This document shows, one piece after another, positions 54,412 to 62,669 of a stretch of 62,669 nucleotides of DNA. Position numbers and translations under genes: made by a program. The stretch spans positions 175,581 to 238,249 of the forward strand of contig JAQUCT010000001.1 of the NCBI GenBank assembly GCA_028686075.1, in the 5' to 3' direction. The DNA comes from Bacillota bacterium. Lineage in GTDB: Bacteria > Bacillota > Clostridia > Ch29. How positions within the stretch are numbered: position 1 is the stretch's first letter; each line of letters opens with the position of its first letter. The notes beneath the pieces are model-generated. The model saw only the letters and a list, made by a program, of their open reading frames with translations, was not told the DNA's origin and did not search any database.

Positions 54412-55386
54412 TTGTGGATTGGCAGTATTAAACTTGACAACAACGTCTTTCTTGCCCCCATGGCAGGCATAACCGACAGGCCCTTTCGCGTACTGTGCAG
54501 GCAGCAGGGCTGCGGCTTGACCTATACAGAAATGATAAGTGCCAAGGGGTTGCATTATTTAAACAAAAGGACCGAAAACCTTTTGTATACTCAGCCGGAG
54601 GATGGGCCGGTTGCGGTACAAATATTCGGCTCTGACCCCGGGCTGATGGCTGAAGTGGCGTCATGGCTCTGCGAAAACGGTGCGGATATTATAGACATTA
54701 ATATGGGCTGTCCCACTCCAAAGATTGTGAAAAACGGAGACGGATGTGCCCTTATGCGAAAGCCGGAACTGGTAGGAGAGATAGTAAAAAGGGTATCCAC
54801 TGCCATCCGGGTGCCCCTTACCGTGAAAATTCGTAAGGGTTGGGACCAAAACACCGTGAATGCGCCGCTTATTTCGAGAATAGCCCAGGAAAACGGTGCC
54901 GCTGCCGTTGCGGTACACGGCAGAACGCGGGAGCAATTCTACAGCGGGACCGCCGACTGGGACATAATAGGGCACATCAAGAAGGGCCTTAGTATACCGG
55001 TGATTGGCAACGGGGATATATTTGCCCCGGAAGACGCGTCGGCAATGCTGCAAAAAACCGGTTGTGACGCCGTTATGATAGGGCGTGGGGCAAGGGGCAA
55101 CCCGTGGATATTTTCGGCGACTTTAAAGCTTGTTAACGAAGGGATTAAGGTAAGGGGCCCGGATGTCCGAGAGATACTGGCAATGGTCAAAAGGCATACA
55201 GACCTTTGCATAGAGCAAAAGGGCGAGGGGATTGCCATTAAGGAGATGCGAAAGCACGTAGGCTGGTATCTTAAGGGTTTTAGGAACGCCGTTTCATTAA
55301 AGAGGGAGGTTAACGGCGCACAGACCAGGGATGAGCTTTTTGGCCTCCTTGAGGCCTATCAGGAAGAATTGGAAGGGCATCCGTAG
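54412..55386 (+). CDS. dusB: tRNA-dihydrouridine synthase
   Basis: DusB reduces uridines in tRNA D-loops using FMN. The 324-residue TIM-barrel has LAPMAGITDRPFRVLCRQ at 15-32, the segment INMGCPTPKIVKNGDGCALM with the catalytic cysteine near 101, and VHGRTREQFYSGTADW. TTG start at 54412, with GGAGGG 8 bp upstream, overlapping the end of coaX operon; the hairpin at its 3' end runs into its stop codon. Confidence 0.94.
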   Translation: MWIGSIKLDNNVFLAPMAGITDRPFRVLCRQQGCGLTYTEMISAKGLHYLNKRTENLLYTQPEDGPVAVQIFGSDPGLMAEVASWLCENGADIIDINMGCPTPKIVKNGDGCALMRKPELVGEIVKRVSTAIRVPLTVKIRKGWDQNTVNAPLISRIAQENGAAAVAVHGRTREQFYSGTADWDIIGHIKKGLSIPVIGNGDIFAPEDASAMLQKTGCDAVMIGRGARGNPWIFSATLKLVNEGIKVRGPDVREILAMVKRHTDLCIEQKGEGIAIKEMRKHVGWYLKGFRNAVSLKREVNGAQTRDELFGLLEAYQEELEGHP

Positions 55387-55403
55387 AGGGTGTTCTTTTT
55401 TTC
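55375..55403 (+). terminator. Possible terminator of coaX-dusB
   Basis: GGCATCC (55375-55381) can pair with GGGTGTT (55388-55394) including G-T pairs, followed by CTTTTTTT. The dusB stop codon lies in the loop. Confidence 0.45.
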
Positions 55404-55518
55404 AGCCAATATATTGAAAATAGTGCGACAAGATTGTATAATTACATTGCACAGTTTTGTGCACAGAATATTATTAGTGGCTAGTGGTCACTGATCTGAA
55501 GTAGGGGAGGCGTATTCA

Positions 55519-56055
55519 ATGGACATTGTCCGGGTGGGCAATAAGTCAATAAACAAGGATAAGCTTTACCAGATAATAGACAAAATAATTGAAATGCGAA
55601 GCAAAGGGGTCTCCCAGCAGGACGTAGCCGGCAGAATTGGCACCGACAGGACCTTTGTATCCCGGTTGGAGAGCCTGGGGGAGGTCAGAAAGGGTGACAG
55701 CGTAGCCTTTGTAGCCTTTCCGGTAGAAAACAAGCAGGAGATAATAGAGCTTCTGGACAGTTACGGAGTCAATTTTCATCTTGTTATGACCGAGGAAGAG
55801 AGGCTGGCCTTTGTCGGTGAAAGGAGCGGTACAGAGCTTTTAAACTCCATTATGGACTGGATAGTAAAGGCCCGGCAGTGTGATACGGTTGTTATATTTG
55901 CCTCCGATAAAAGAAGCAAACTGATTGAGGCACTGGTGGACTGCCAGGTGATAAGAAAGCATATAGGGGAATCACCCATAACCCGGGACGTATTTATACC
56001 CCCGCAGGACATAATAGAGGTTATGGAAGCATTACAATATAACAGGGAGGGGTAA
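55519..56055 (+). CDS. HTH-containing conserved protein of the AAR-like cluster
   Basis: The 178-residue protein has an N-terminal helix-turn-helix of Xre/Cro type (SKGVSQQDVAGRIGTDRTFV at about 34-53) and a C-terminal alpha/beta part (DTVVIFASDKRSKLIEALVD) that I do not recognise. AGGGGAGG lies before the ATG. It precedes the next gene by 2 bp, so it is cotranscribed and may regulate or sense the pathway. DNA binding is inferred from the HTH alone. Confidence 0.55.
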   Translation: MDIVRVGNKSINKDKLYQIIDKIIEMRSKGVSQQDVAGRIGTDRTFVSRLESLGEVRKGDSVAFVAFPVENKQEIIELLDSYGVNFHLVMTEEERLAFVGERSGTELLNSIMDWIVKARQCDTVVIFASDKRSKLIEALVDCQVIRKHIGESPITRDVFIPPQDIIEVMEALQYNREG

Positions 56056-56057
56056 AG

Positions 56058-56987
56058 ATGAAAAGGGTACTCAGCGTCAGCATTGGGTCCTCTACCCGGG
56101 ACCACAGGGTGAAGACCTGCATAATGGGACAGGAATTCGTCATTGAGAGAAGGGGGACCGACGGAAATATCAAAAAAGCCATAGAATTAATAAAAGAAAA
56201 TGACGGAAAGGTTGACGCCTTTGGGATGGGGGGCATTGACCTTTATATATGTGGAGGAAACCGGCGTTATATAATAAAGGATGCGCTGCCCCTTAAGAAC
56301 GCCGCGGCAACAACTCCCATTGTAGACGGTACCGGGCTTAAGAATACCCTCGAAAGGAACGTAATAAAGTATATCAGCGAGAACAGAGTAATAAACCTTG
56401 AGGGTAAGAAGGTGCTGGTGGTGTCGGCAATGGACCGTTTCGGGATGGCTGAGGCCTTCCAGGAGGCGGGGGCCAAAGTGGCCTGTGGGGACCTTATATT
56501 TGCCTTAGGTATTCCCAAGCAGCTTAACTCCTTGCGTGCACTGCACAGGATAGCCCGTGTTGCTGCGCCGATAGCCTGTCGCCTGCCCTTTGAGATGCTG
56601 TATCCCACCGGAAAGAGCCAGGAGGTATCCAGGGACAGGTTTGAAGCCTTTTATCAACACGCCGATATAATAGCCGGGGATTACCTTTATATAAAAAGAT
56701 ACCTTCCCCGCTTATTGATAGATAAAGTCATAATAACCAATACGATAACCTCCGGGGATATAAGGCATCTGGCGGAGATTGGGGTTATAACCCTTATTAC
56801 AACGACGCCGGAATACAACGGTAGGTCCTTCGGAACAAACGTAATGGAAGCAATAATAGTAGCACAGGCCGGTAAGGGTAAGGAAGAACTCACGCCGGAG
56901 GAGTACAATCATTATCTGGAGTGCATGGATATAAAACCGAGAATTGAATACTTGAACACTAAAGCTGTAGCAGGAGGTAAAGATTAG
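56058..56987 (+). CDS. Conserved protein often labelled quinate 5-dehydrogenase
   Basis: The 309-residue protein has an N-terminal GSSTRDHRVKTCIMGQEFVI segment, VDAFGMGGIDLYICGGNRRY near 55-74, a Rossmann-like stretch KKVLVVSAMDRFGMAEAFQE near 117-136 and ADIIAGDYLYIKRYLP near 208-223. I recall homologues in Clostridia labelled quinate 5-dehydrogenase, but the motifs I see do not prove that. It overlaps neither neighbour; spacing is 1-2 bp, so it is part of a tight operon with an oxidoreductase. Confidence 0.5.
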   Translation: MKRVLSVSIGSSTRDHRVKTCIMGQEFVIERRGTDGNIKKAIELIKENDGKVDAFGMGGIDLYICGGNRRYIIKDALPLKNAAATTPIVDGTGLKNTLERNVIKYISENRVINLEGKKVLVVSAMDRFGMAEAFQEAGAKVACGDLIFALGIPKQLNSLRALHRIARVAAPIACRLPFEMLYPTGKSQEVSRDRFEAFYQHADIIAGDYLYIKRYLPRLLIDKVIITNTITSGDIRHLAEIGVITLITTTPEYNGRSFGTNVMEAIIVAQAGKGKEELTPEEYNHYLECMDIKPRIEYLNTKAVAGGKD

Positions 56988-56988
56988 A

Positions 56989-58062
56989 ATGGGAAAGTTC
57001 GGGTTTATTATACACCCTTTATGCATTAGTGATTTTAGCAGGAAGTTTCCCTTGGCACAAAAAATGCCCGAAAGGTTTGTAAAGAAAATAATGGAAAGGC
57101 TGCCCCCTGTAAGGGTATCCGAAATAACCGGCATAGAATCCCCTTCCGGAAGTGCTAAAGGGTATTTTGTGGCGGTGCCTCTTTTGCCGGAACAGATGCT
57201 CGGGCTGCCGGAGGAATTGGTCCGGGAAAGGATAGTGAAGGCCTGCAGGAGCGCGCAGAGCATGGGGGCTCAGATAGCAGGCCTTGGGGCCTTCACTTCG
57301 GTTGCAGGTGACAAGGGCGTATCCATAGCAAAAGAACTGGACATACCCGTCACAACCGGTAATTCCTACACAGTGGCAACCGCCCTGGAGGCGGTAAGGA
57401 GGGCCTGCTCCGCTGCTGGAAAGGCTCTTGAGGATTTGGAAATAGCCGTTGTGGGTGCCAATGGTTCCATAGGCAGCACCTGTGCCAAAATACTGGCCGG
57501 GGAGGTCAGATTTATGACACTGATATCCAGGGACATGAAAAAACTGGAGCAGCTGGCCGGGGAAATTATGCAGCAGACCGGCCTTGCGGTATATACCACC
57601 AACCGGCCTGAGGGGCCCTTAAAAAGGGCGGATGTCGTGATAGCGGTCAGCAGTTCGGTTGACACAATAATAATGCCCGAGTATTTAAAGAGGGGAGCCA
57701 TTGTCTGCGATGTGGCAAGGCCCAGGGATGTATCTGCCATGGTGGCGAAGCAGAGGAAGGATGTACTTATAATAGAAGGCGGTGTAGTTAAGGTTCCCGG
57801 GGAAGTTAACTTTAACTTCAATTTTGGTCTCCCGCCGGGAATGTGCTTTGCCTGTATGGCTGAGACCATGATACTGGCTATGGAGGGCCGGTTTGAGAGC
57901 TACTCCATAGGAAACCGCCTCCAGCCGGAAAAGGTGGGAGAAATCTGGAAACTGGGTAAAAAACATGGTTTTACCCTGGCGGGAATCAGGAACCCCAACG
58001 GGTTTACCGCGTACAGCGAATTAAGAAAAAGAGTTTCCGGATACGGTAACAGGACCCGGTAA
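56989..58062 (+). CDS. Acyl-ACP-reductase-like NAD(P)-dependent oxidoreductase
   Basis: The 357-residue protein resembles the cyanobacterial long-chain acyl-ACP reductase (AAR), which makes fatty aldehydes. Shared features are LPEQML near 66-71, GLGAFTSV at 98-105, the segment VTTGNSYTVATALEAV at 121-136, the NAD(P)-binding loop GANGSIG at 156-162, and FACMAE at 287-292 with Cys289 at the place of the AAR catalytic cysteine. The end MEGRFESYSIGNR also matches. Automatic annotation might call it shikimate dehydrogenase. Natural substrate unknown; an acyl-CoA or acyl-ACP is inferred. No aldehyde-deformylating oxygenase gene is nearby. Confidence 0.7.
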   Translation: MGKFGFIIHPLCISDFSRKFPLAQKMPERFVKKIMERLPPVRVSEITGIESPSGSAKGYFVAVPLLPEQMLGLPEELVRERIVKACRSAQSMGAQIAGLGAFTSVAGDKGVSIAKELDIPVTTGNSYTVATALEAVRRACSAAGKALEDLEIAVVGANGSIGSTCAKILAGEVRFMTLISRDMKKLEQLAGEIMQQTGLAVYTTNRPEGPLKRADVVIAVSSSVDTIIMPEYLKRGAIVCDVARPRDVSAMVAKQRKDVLIIEGGVVKVPGEVNFNFNFGLPPGMCFACMAETMILAMEGRFESYSIGNRLQPEKVGEIWKLGKKHGFTLAGIRNPNGFTAYSELRKRVSGYGNRTR

Positions 58063-58222
58063 GCAGCCGCAGAACATACCAGGCATCTTTATCCGATAGG
58101 GACATACTGCAGCTAGGATTTATAAAAGGTTATTCCCGGCAGGATACCGGAAGCAATATGGCGAATTGATAAGGCGAACAGTATTTTGCGTACCGGGACG
58201 ACGGGAAAGGAGATTTCTGCTC

Positions 58223-59299
58223 ATGGGAAAAACCTACAGGCTGCTGGTTATTAACCCTGGCTCCACTTCTACCAAAATTGCCGTGTTTCAAAACGAACGG
58301 CAGCTGTTTGAAAAGACAATTCGGCACCCGGCAGAGGAAATAAAAAAGTACCATACCATATACCAGCAGTTTGATTTTAGAAAGGAAGTCATCCTTAGAA
58401 TCCTTAAGGATAACGGAATAGACCCGGACGGTTTTGACGCTGTTGCCGCCCGCGGAGGAAATATGAAACCGGTGACCGGAGGCACTTACAGAGTCAATGG
58501 ACCTATGTTAGATGATTTGCGCCGGGGGGTTATGGGACAGCACGCTTCAAATCTGGCGGCACCTCTGGCTTACGATATGGCAGTGAAACTGGGTATTCCC
58601 TCCTATGTGGTGGACCCGGTCATTGTGGATGAACTTGACGACTTGGCCCGGTTTTCAGGGCTGCCCGATATACAGCGAAAGGCAAAGGACCATCCCTTAA
58701 ACCAAAGGGCTGCTGCGCGGCAGGCGGCGGAAGAGTTGGGCGGAGAGTACGGCGATTTTAATTTTCTTGTCACCCATCTGGGTGGAGGGATATCGGTGGG
58801 GGTACACAAAAGAGGCAAGATTGTGGACGTAAACAACGTCCTTGACGGTGACGGGCCCTTTTCTCCAGAACGGGCTGGAGGCCTGCCGGTGGGTTCTCTA
58901 ATTGACCTCTGCTATTCCGGTAAGTTTACCCGGGAGGAGATGCGAAGGAAGATAACCGGCGGCGGTGGGCTTGTGGCTTACCTTGGGACAAACGACGGCA
59001 GGGAGGTAAGAAAAAGGGTAGAAAAGGGAGACAAATACGCAGAGCAGGTCTACCGGGCAATGGCTTATCAGATTTCTAAGGAGATAGCCGCCGGGGCTGC
59101 AGTGCTTATGGGGGATGTGGATGCCATAGTCCTCACTGGGGGCCTGGCCCATGATGATATGCTGGTTGGCTGGATAAGCCAAAGGGTGTCTTTTATAGCA
59201 GGAGTGATGGTTTATCCCGGCGAATTTGAGATGAGTGCGCTGGCCCAGGGAGTACTAAGGGTATTTAGAGGTGAGGAAGAGGAGAAAGTATATATATAG
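58223..59299 (+). CDS. buk: Butyrate kinase
   Basis: Butyrate kinase converts butyryl phosphate and ADP to butyrate and ATP (or the reverse), in the acetate/propionate kinase superfamily. The 358-residue protein begins YRLLVINPGSTSTKIAVFQN, with VAARGGNMKPVTGG near 91 and VTHLGGGISVGVHKRGKI near 190. ATG 58223 follows AAAGGAGA; an upstream in-frame ATG at 58166 has no such site. No phosphate butyryltransferase is in the window. It may work on other branched or aromatic acyl phosphates. Confidence 0.9.
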   Translation: MGKTYRLLVINPGSTSTKIAVFQNERQLFEKTIRHPAEEIKKYHTIYQQFDFRKEVILRILKDNGIDPDGFDAVAARGGNMKPVTGGTYRVNGPMLDDLRRGVMGQHASNLAAPLAYDMAVKLGIPSYVVDPVIVDELDDLARFSGLPDIQRKAKDHPLNQRAAARQAAEELGGEYGDFNFLVTHLGGGISVGVHKRGKIVDVNNVLDGDGPFSPERAGGLPVGSLIDLCYSGKFTREEMRRKITGGGGLVAYLGTNDGREVRKRVEKGDKYAEQVYRAMAYQISKEIAAGAAVLMGDVDAIVLTGGLAHDDMLVGWISQRVSFIAGVMVYPGEFEMSALAQGVLRVFRGEEEEKVYI

Positions 59300-59320
59300 A
59301 TTTGGGAAGGGGAATTGCAG

Positions 59321-60121
59321 ATGGATATTGGAATATCTACGGCGTGTTTTTACCCCGAGGTTTCTACCGAGGATACCATAAAAATAATTGCCGGATTGGG
59401 TTTTGAAACCATTGAGGTTTTTTTAGAGACGGCATCCGAGTACAGGGAGGATTACTGCAAGCGTTTGAAGGAAAATGTGGACAGGCACGGGCTTAGGGTG
59501 TATTCTGTGCATTCCTTCGCGATCCAGCACGAGCCCTTTTTGTTTGACAAATACCCTCCGAGAAAGAAGGATGCCTGGAACACCTTTATAAGGGTTGTAA
59601 AGGGTGCTCAAATACTCGGGGCAAAGCACATCACCTTCCACGGACCCTCCAGGAAATGGTTTGACAATGAGGCCTCGGAACTCATGGATATAGCCGCCGA
59701 AATGGATAGCCTTGCCGAGAGTGCCGCCGGCTACGGCGTGTCCCTGGCCTGGGAAAACGTGTACTGGTGCCTTTCCCATGGCCCGGATTTAATGCAGGAG
59801 GTAATGGGCAATACGACAAGTTCAAATATTAACTTCACTCTGGATTTAAAACAGGCCAACAGAAGCCGGGTACCTGTGGAGCGTTATCTGGAGATTATGG
59901 GGCGAAGGCTGGTTACGGTGCATGTTAACGACTTTTCTCCCGGTAGTATGTGCCTTTTGCCGGGCCGTGGGCAGGTGGACTATCCGGCGTTGTTTAAGAC
60001 CCTTGAAAGGGCAGGTTACCAAGGACCCTTTATTATAGAGGTTTACAGGAACAATTTTGGCAATTATGATGAACTGTCCGGAGCCCGGGATTTCCTGATG
60101 GCAGCCGGGCGTAGAAAGTAG
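59321..60121 (+). CDS. Xylose isomerase-like TIM-barrel protein
   Basis: The 266-residue protein belongs to the sugar phosphate isomerase/epimerase (AP endonuclease 2-like) superfamily. It begins MDIGISTACFYPEVS; metal-ligand candidates are in LAWENVYW, NFTLDLKQANRS, TVHVNDFS and FIIEVYRNNF. ATG 59321 follows GGGAAGGGG. It follows buk by 21 bp, and so may share the operon; the substrate is unknown. Confidence 0.7.
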   Translation: MDIGISTACFYPEVSTEDTIKIIAGLGFETIEVFLETASEYREDYCKRLKENVDRHGLRVYSVHSFAIQHEPFLFDKYPPRKKDAWNTFIRVVKGAQILGAKHITFHGPSRKWFDNEASELMDIAAEMDSLAESAAGYGVSLAWENVYWCLSHGPDLMQEVMGNTTSSNINFTLDLKQANRSRVPVERYLEIMGRRLVTVHVNDFSPGSMCLLPGRGQVDYPALFKTLERAGYQGPFIIEVYRNNFGNYDELSGARDFLMAAGRRK

Positions 60122-60135
60122 CGGCGGCTTGCGTC

Positions 60136-60164
60136 TTGACATACTCAATAACATAAATTATAAT
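60136..60164 (+). promoter_or_regulatory. Consensus sigma-A promoter of greA-lysS
   Basis: TTGACA (60136-60141), 17-bp spacer, TATAAT (60159-60164): both hexamers are perfect. Transcription would start near 60171, giving a leader of about 156 nt before greA. Confidence 0.9.
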
Positions 60165-60170
60165 TACAGC

Positions 60171-60326
60171 ATGCTAGGCACTGTGGAACTTAAGTCGCAG
60201 TGCTTACAATATGTATTAAGGTAAAATTTTACCGGCTTGTTTTTAGAATAAAAACAAAAGTGCGACATATATTATCAAGGATATAGTGTATTGTTAATAC
60301 GAATCAAGTTAAAGGGGAGACATAGA
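60171..60326 (+). promoter_or_regulatory. Structured leader of greA
   Basis: The leader can form GCACTG (60178-60183) with CAGTGC (60198-60203), or alternatively GTCGCA (about 60195-60200) with TGCGAC (60261-60266), and TTGTTTTTA (60237-60245) with TAAAAACAA (60249-60257). The first two helices share bases, so they exclude each other. No known riboswitch or T-box motif was recognised. Confidence 0.35.
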
Positions 60327-60803
60327 ATGGTTCAGAAAGAAATTGTATTAACCTTGGCGGGGCTCGAAAAGCTTGAAGATGAACTGGAAGTCTTAAAAAC
60401 CAAAAAGAGGCGGGAAATCGCCGAAAGGATAAAACAGGCAATAGCCTTTGGCGACATAACCGAAAACTCGGAATACGATGAGGCGAAAAAGGAACAGGCT
60501 TTTATTGAAGGAAGGATAGGTACAATCGAAAACCTGCTTAAGAACGCAAAGGTTATTGATGATGAGGATATATCGGTGGATGTGGTTAGCATAGGTTCCC
60601 TGGTGACGGTCAAGGACCTGGCCTATGACGAGACGGTGGAGTATAAAATAGTTAGTTCGGCTGAGGCGGACCCTTCCCGGCTTATGATATCCAACGAATC
60701 CCCTGTTGGAAAGGCTCTTATGGGACATGAAGCCGGCGATGTAGTGGAGATAATGGTTCCCGACGGATCCATCGAGTTTCGGATAGTGGAAATAAAAAAA
60801 TAA
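60327..60803 (+). CDS. greA: Transcription elongation factor GreA
   Basis: GreA rescues backtracked RNA polymerase by stimulating transcript cleavage. The 158-residue protein has an N-terminal antiparallel coiled coil ([20 protein letters not shown], with the acidic tip [16 protein letters not shown] near 42-57) and a C-terminal FKBP-like domain. ATG 60327 follows AAAGGGGAG; the TTG at 60291 has no site. lysS follows after 18 bp. Confidence 0.95.
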   Translation: MVQKEIVLTLAGLEKLEDELEVLKTKKRREIAERIKQAIAFGDITENSEYDEAKKEQAFIEGRIGTIENLLKNAKVIDDEDISVDVVSIGSLVTVKDLAYDETVEYKIVSSAEADPSRLMISNESPVGKALMGHEAGDVVEIMVPDGSIEFRIVEIKK

Positions 60804-60821
60804 AGGAGTGGGGTTAAACAA

Positions 60822-62306
60822 ATGGAACGGGATACAAAAGACGAGCTTAATCTTAACGAGGTACTCGCGATTAGGAGGAAAAAGCTGGAGGACTTAAGGC
60901 AAAAGGGTATGGACCCCTTCACGATAGACAAATACGACCGGACAGACTACACACAGAAGATTAAAGACGATTACGCAAATTATGAAGGCAAGGATGTATC
61001 GGTTGCCGGTCGAATCATGACCAAAAGGGAGCACGGCAAGGCAAGCTTTGTGGATATACAGGATATACTGGGCAGGATACAGGTTTATATTAGAGAAGAC
61101 GAAATAGGGGAGGAAAACTATCGCGAGTTTATCTCCTATGATATAGGCGATATAGTCGGGGTTAAGGGAGAGGTGTTTACCACAAGGAGAGGAGAAATAT
61201 CAATAAAGGCTGCACAGTTGATGCTGCTTTCCAAATCCCTTCAGGTACTGCCGGAGAAATGGCACGGGCTCAAGGACCCGGACTTAAGATACAGGCAGAG
61301 GTACGTGGACCTGGTTGTAAACCCCGATGTAAAGAAGGCCTTTCTTACAAGAAGCAATATCATAAAGGCGATAAGGGAATATCTTGATAATATAGGATAC
61401 ATAGAAGTAGAAACTCCCATCTTACATACCATCGCCGGAGGGGCAAATGCGAAGCCCTTTATTACGCATCATAACACCCTTGACATAGATATGTACCTGC
61501 GGATTGCGACCGAGCTGCATCTAAAGAGGCTTATTGTGGGCGGTCTTGAGAAGGTTTACGAGATAGGGCGTATATTCCGTAATGAAGGGATGTCCATAAA
61601 GCATAACCCGGAGTTTACAACTATAGAGCTTTATGAGGCCTATACCGATTACCACGGAATGATGGAGATTACCGAAAACCTGATTGCATATGCTGCAAAG
61701 AAGGTGCTGGGAACTACAAAGATAAACTACCAGGGTGTTGATATTGACCTTACGCCTCCATGGACAAGACTTACAATGGTTGACGCCATCAAAAAATATA
61801 CCGGTATAGAGTTTAATAAGGAAGACAACGCCAAAACCGCCTATGAAAAAGTAAAAGGTTTAGGGCTTGAAATAGAAAAGAACGCTCGTAAGGGAGAAAT
61901 AATAAACACGGTGTTTGAGGAAAAGGTTGAAGAGCATCTTATACAGCCTACCTTTATACTTGATTATCCGGTGGAAGTTTCTCCGCTGGCAAAGCGAAAA
62001 GTGGACGATCCGGAATTCACAAGCCGGTTTGAAGGTTTCATTTATTCCTGGGAGGTAGCAAACGCTTTCTCCGAGTTAAACGACCCCGTCGATCAGAAGA
62101 AGAGGTTCGAAGACCAGCTAAAGCAGCGGGAAGCAGGAGATGAAGAGGCCCATATGATGGACGAGGATTATGTGAATGCCCTCGAAGTGGGACTGCCGCC
62201 GACCGGCGGACTGGGTATCGGGATAGACCGGGTGGTTATGCTGCTTACGGATTCCTATTCTATAAGGGATGTAATACTGTTCCCCACTATGAAGCCGAAG
62301 GAATAG
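60822..62306 (+). CDS. lysS: Lysyl-tRNA synthetase, class II
   Basis: LysS charges tRNA-Lys. The 494-residue protein has the N-terminal OB-fold anticodon domain ([20 protein letters not shown]) and a class II catalytic domain with motif 1 near [20 protein letters not shown], motif 2 [20 protein letters not shown], and motif 3 [12 protein letters not shown]. Start ATG 60822. An rRNA operon follows, as in B. subtilis where lysS precedes rrnW. Confidence 0.96.
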   Translation: MERDTKDELNLNEVLAIRRKKLEDLRQKGMDPFTIDKYDRTDYTQKIKDDYANYEGKDVSVAGRIMTKREHGKASFVDIQDILGRIQVYIREDEIGEENYREFISYDIGDIVGVKGEVFTTRRGEISIKAAQLMLLSKSLQVLPEKWHGLKDPDLRYRQRYVDLVVNPDVKKAFLTRSNIIKAIREYLDNIGYIEVETPILHTIAGGANAKPFITHHNTLDIDMYLRIATELHLKRLIVGGLEKVYEIGRIFRNEGMSIKHNPEFTTIELYEAYTDYHGMMEITENLIAYAAKKVLGTTKINYQGVDIDLTPPWTRLTMVDAIKKYTGIEFNKEDNAKTAYEKVKGLGLEIEKNARKGEIINTVFEEKVEEHLIQPTFILDYPVEVSPLAKRKVDDPEFTSRFEGFIYSWEVANAFSELNDPVDQKKRFEDQLKQREAGDEEAHMMDEDYVNALEVGLPPTGGLGIGIDRVVMLLTDSYSIRDVILFPTMKPKE

Positions 62307-62386
62307 AAAAACGTTCCGGTAGATACCGGGAAAAGAGTACAGGAAATTGACGCATTATTGTGCAGCAAACATACAGGTTTTGGATG

Positions 62387-62415
62387 TTGACATAAAGTAT
62401 ATAGCGTGATAGTAT
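62387..62415 (+). promoter_or_regulatory. rRNA operon promoter P1 (putative)
   Basis: TTGACA (62387-62392), 17-bp spacer, TAGTAT (62410-62415). The following sequence tataaaagtcg resembles that after P2. Confidence 0.6.
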
Positions 62416-62490
62416 ATAAAAGTCGCCAATACAGAGGCGGCGCTTTCAAGAACAGTGAAATGACGGCACAATTAGGCAGCTAATAAATTC

Positions 62491-62519
62491 TTGACAGTAA
62501 AATTAAGTTGTGCTATCAT
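62491..62519 (+). promoter_or_regulatory. rRNA operon promoter P2 (putative)
   Basis: TTGACA (62491-62496), 17-bp spacer, TATCAT (62514-62519). The transcript would begin near the hairpin GTCGGC/GCCGAC (62527-62543), then a leader containing ttgaaaactaaacagtgcg. Confidence 0.8.
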
Positions 62520-62610
62520 AGTAAAAGTCGGCGGTTAGCCGACGCGAACCTTTTGAAAACTAAACAGTGCGAAGAAAGGCAAACAGCAAAGCCTTTGAGC
62601 TTTAGGAATT

Positions 62611-62669
62611 AAACTAAAGAGTTTGATCCTGGCTCAGGACGAACGCTGGCGGCGTGCCTAACACATGCA
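62611..62669 (+). rRNA. rrs: 16S ribosomal RNA, 5' end (truncated by window)
   Basis: The sequence agagtttgatcctggctcag at 62618-62637 is the universal 27F site, followed by gacgaacgctggcggcgtgc. The mature 5' end is estimated about seven bases before it. The rest of the gene lies beyond the window. Confidence 0.95.

Noticed and set aside
62311-62333. Terminator after lysS
   Set aside because: TTCCGGTA/TACCGGGAA forms a hairpin, but A-rich sequence follows instead of T.

Overview
The window comes from a spore-forming, anaerobic Firmicute, most likely class Clostridia (inference). It carries spoVG, spoVT, spoVB, spoIID, yabP, yabQ, spoIIE, a yabS-like and a yabT-like gene. Its initiator and elongator tRNAs, TTG/GTG starts with strong purine-rich ribosome sites and A/T-rich promoters fit Gram-positives. 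A B12-dependent methylmalonyl-CoA pathway with a sodium-pumping decarboxylase, butyrate kinase and 2-hydroxyacyl-CoA dehydratase-like proteins fit an anaerobic fermenter or syntroph. No species name can be supported from the sequence alone.

The backbone is the origin-proximal gene order known from Bacillus subtilis: purR, spoVG, glmU, prs, pth, mfd, spoVT, spoVB (yabM), yabN, yabO (rqcP), yabP, yabQ, divIC, yabR, tRNAs, spoIIE, yabS, yabT, tilS, hpt, ftsH, coaX, dusB, lysS, rrn. Modules inserted into this order are what make the window distinctive.

Region by region. 1-3951: a dispersed repeat, then an operon with a thiamine-binding (MTH1187-type) protein, an ABC permease, a THI5-like lipoprotein, an ABC ATPase and a methyltransferase, ending in a broken YkoF-like gene. 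4002-5387: murC on the minus strand. 5565-6756: purR and spoVG, the latter behind a sigma-H-like promoter. 6767-10981: a minus-strand operon of three DUF2229/HgdB-like proteins and one activase. 11449-25528: cell wall, nucleotide, pantothenate, DNA repair and sporulation genes. 25891-31632: an A/T-richer island with a HlyD-like adaptor, a TetR regulator, an ABC exporter and two decayed transposases, splitting the normal yabO-yabP neighbourhood. 31719-44148: sporulation, division and tRNA genes through ftsH. 44357-53444: a FlK-like thioesterase, methylmalonyl-CoA mutase (two subunits), its GTPase chaperone, the epimerase, all four subunits of a Na+-translocating methylmalonyl-CoA decarboxylase, and birA, which would biotinylate it. 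53619-60121: coaX, dusB, then a poorly understood cluster (HTH protein, a protein often labelled quinate 5-dehydrogenase, an acyl-ACP-reductase-like oxidoreductase, butyrate kinase, a TIM-barrel isomerase). 60136-62669: greA-lysS behind a consensus promoter, then tandem rRNA promoters and the first bases of a 16S gene.

The best candidates for undescribed biology are the acyl-ACP-reductase-like cluster at 55519-60121, the DUF2229/activase operon at 6767-10981, a very small PrsW-like membrane protein between pth and mfd, and a large imperfect hairpin upstream of panC. All family calls were made by reading the sequence; no database search was run.
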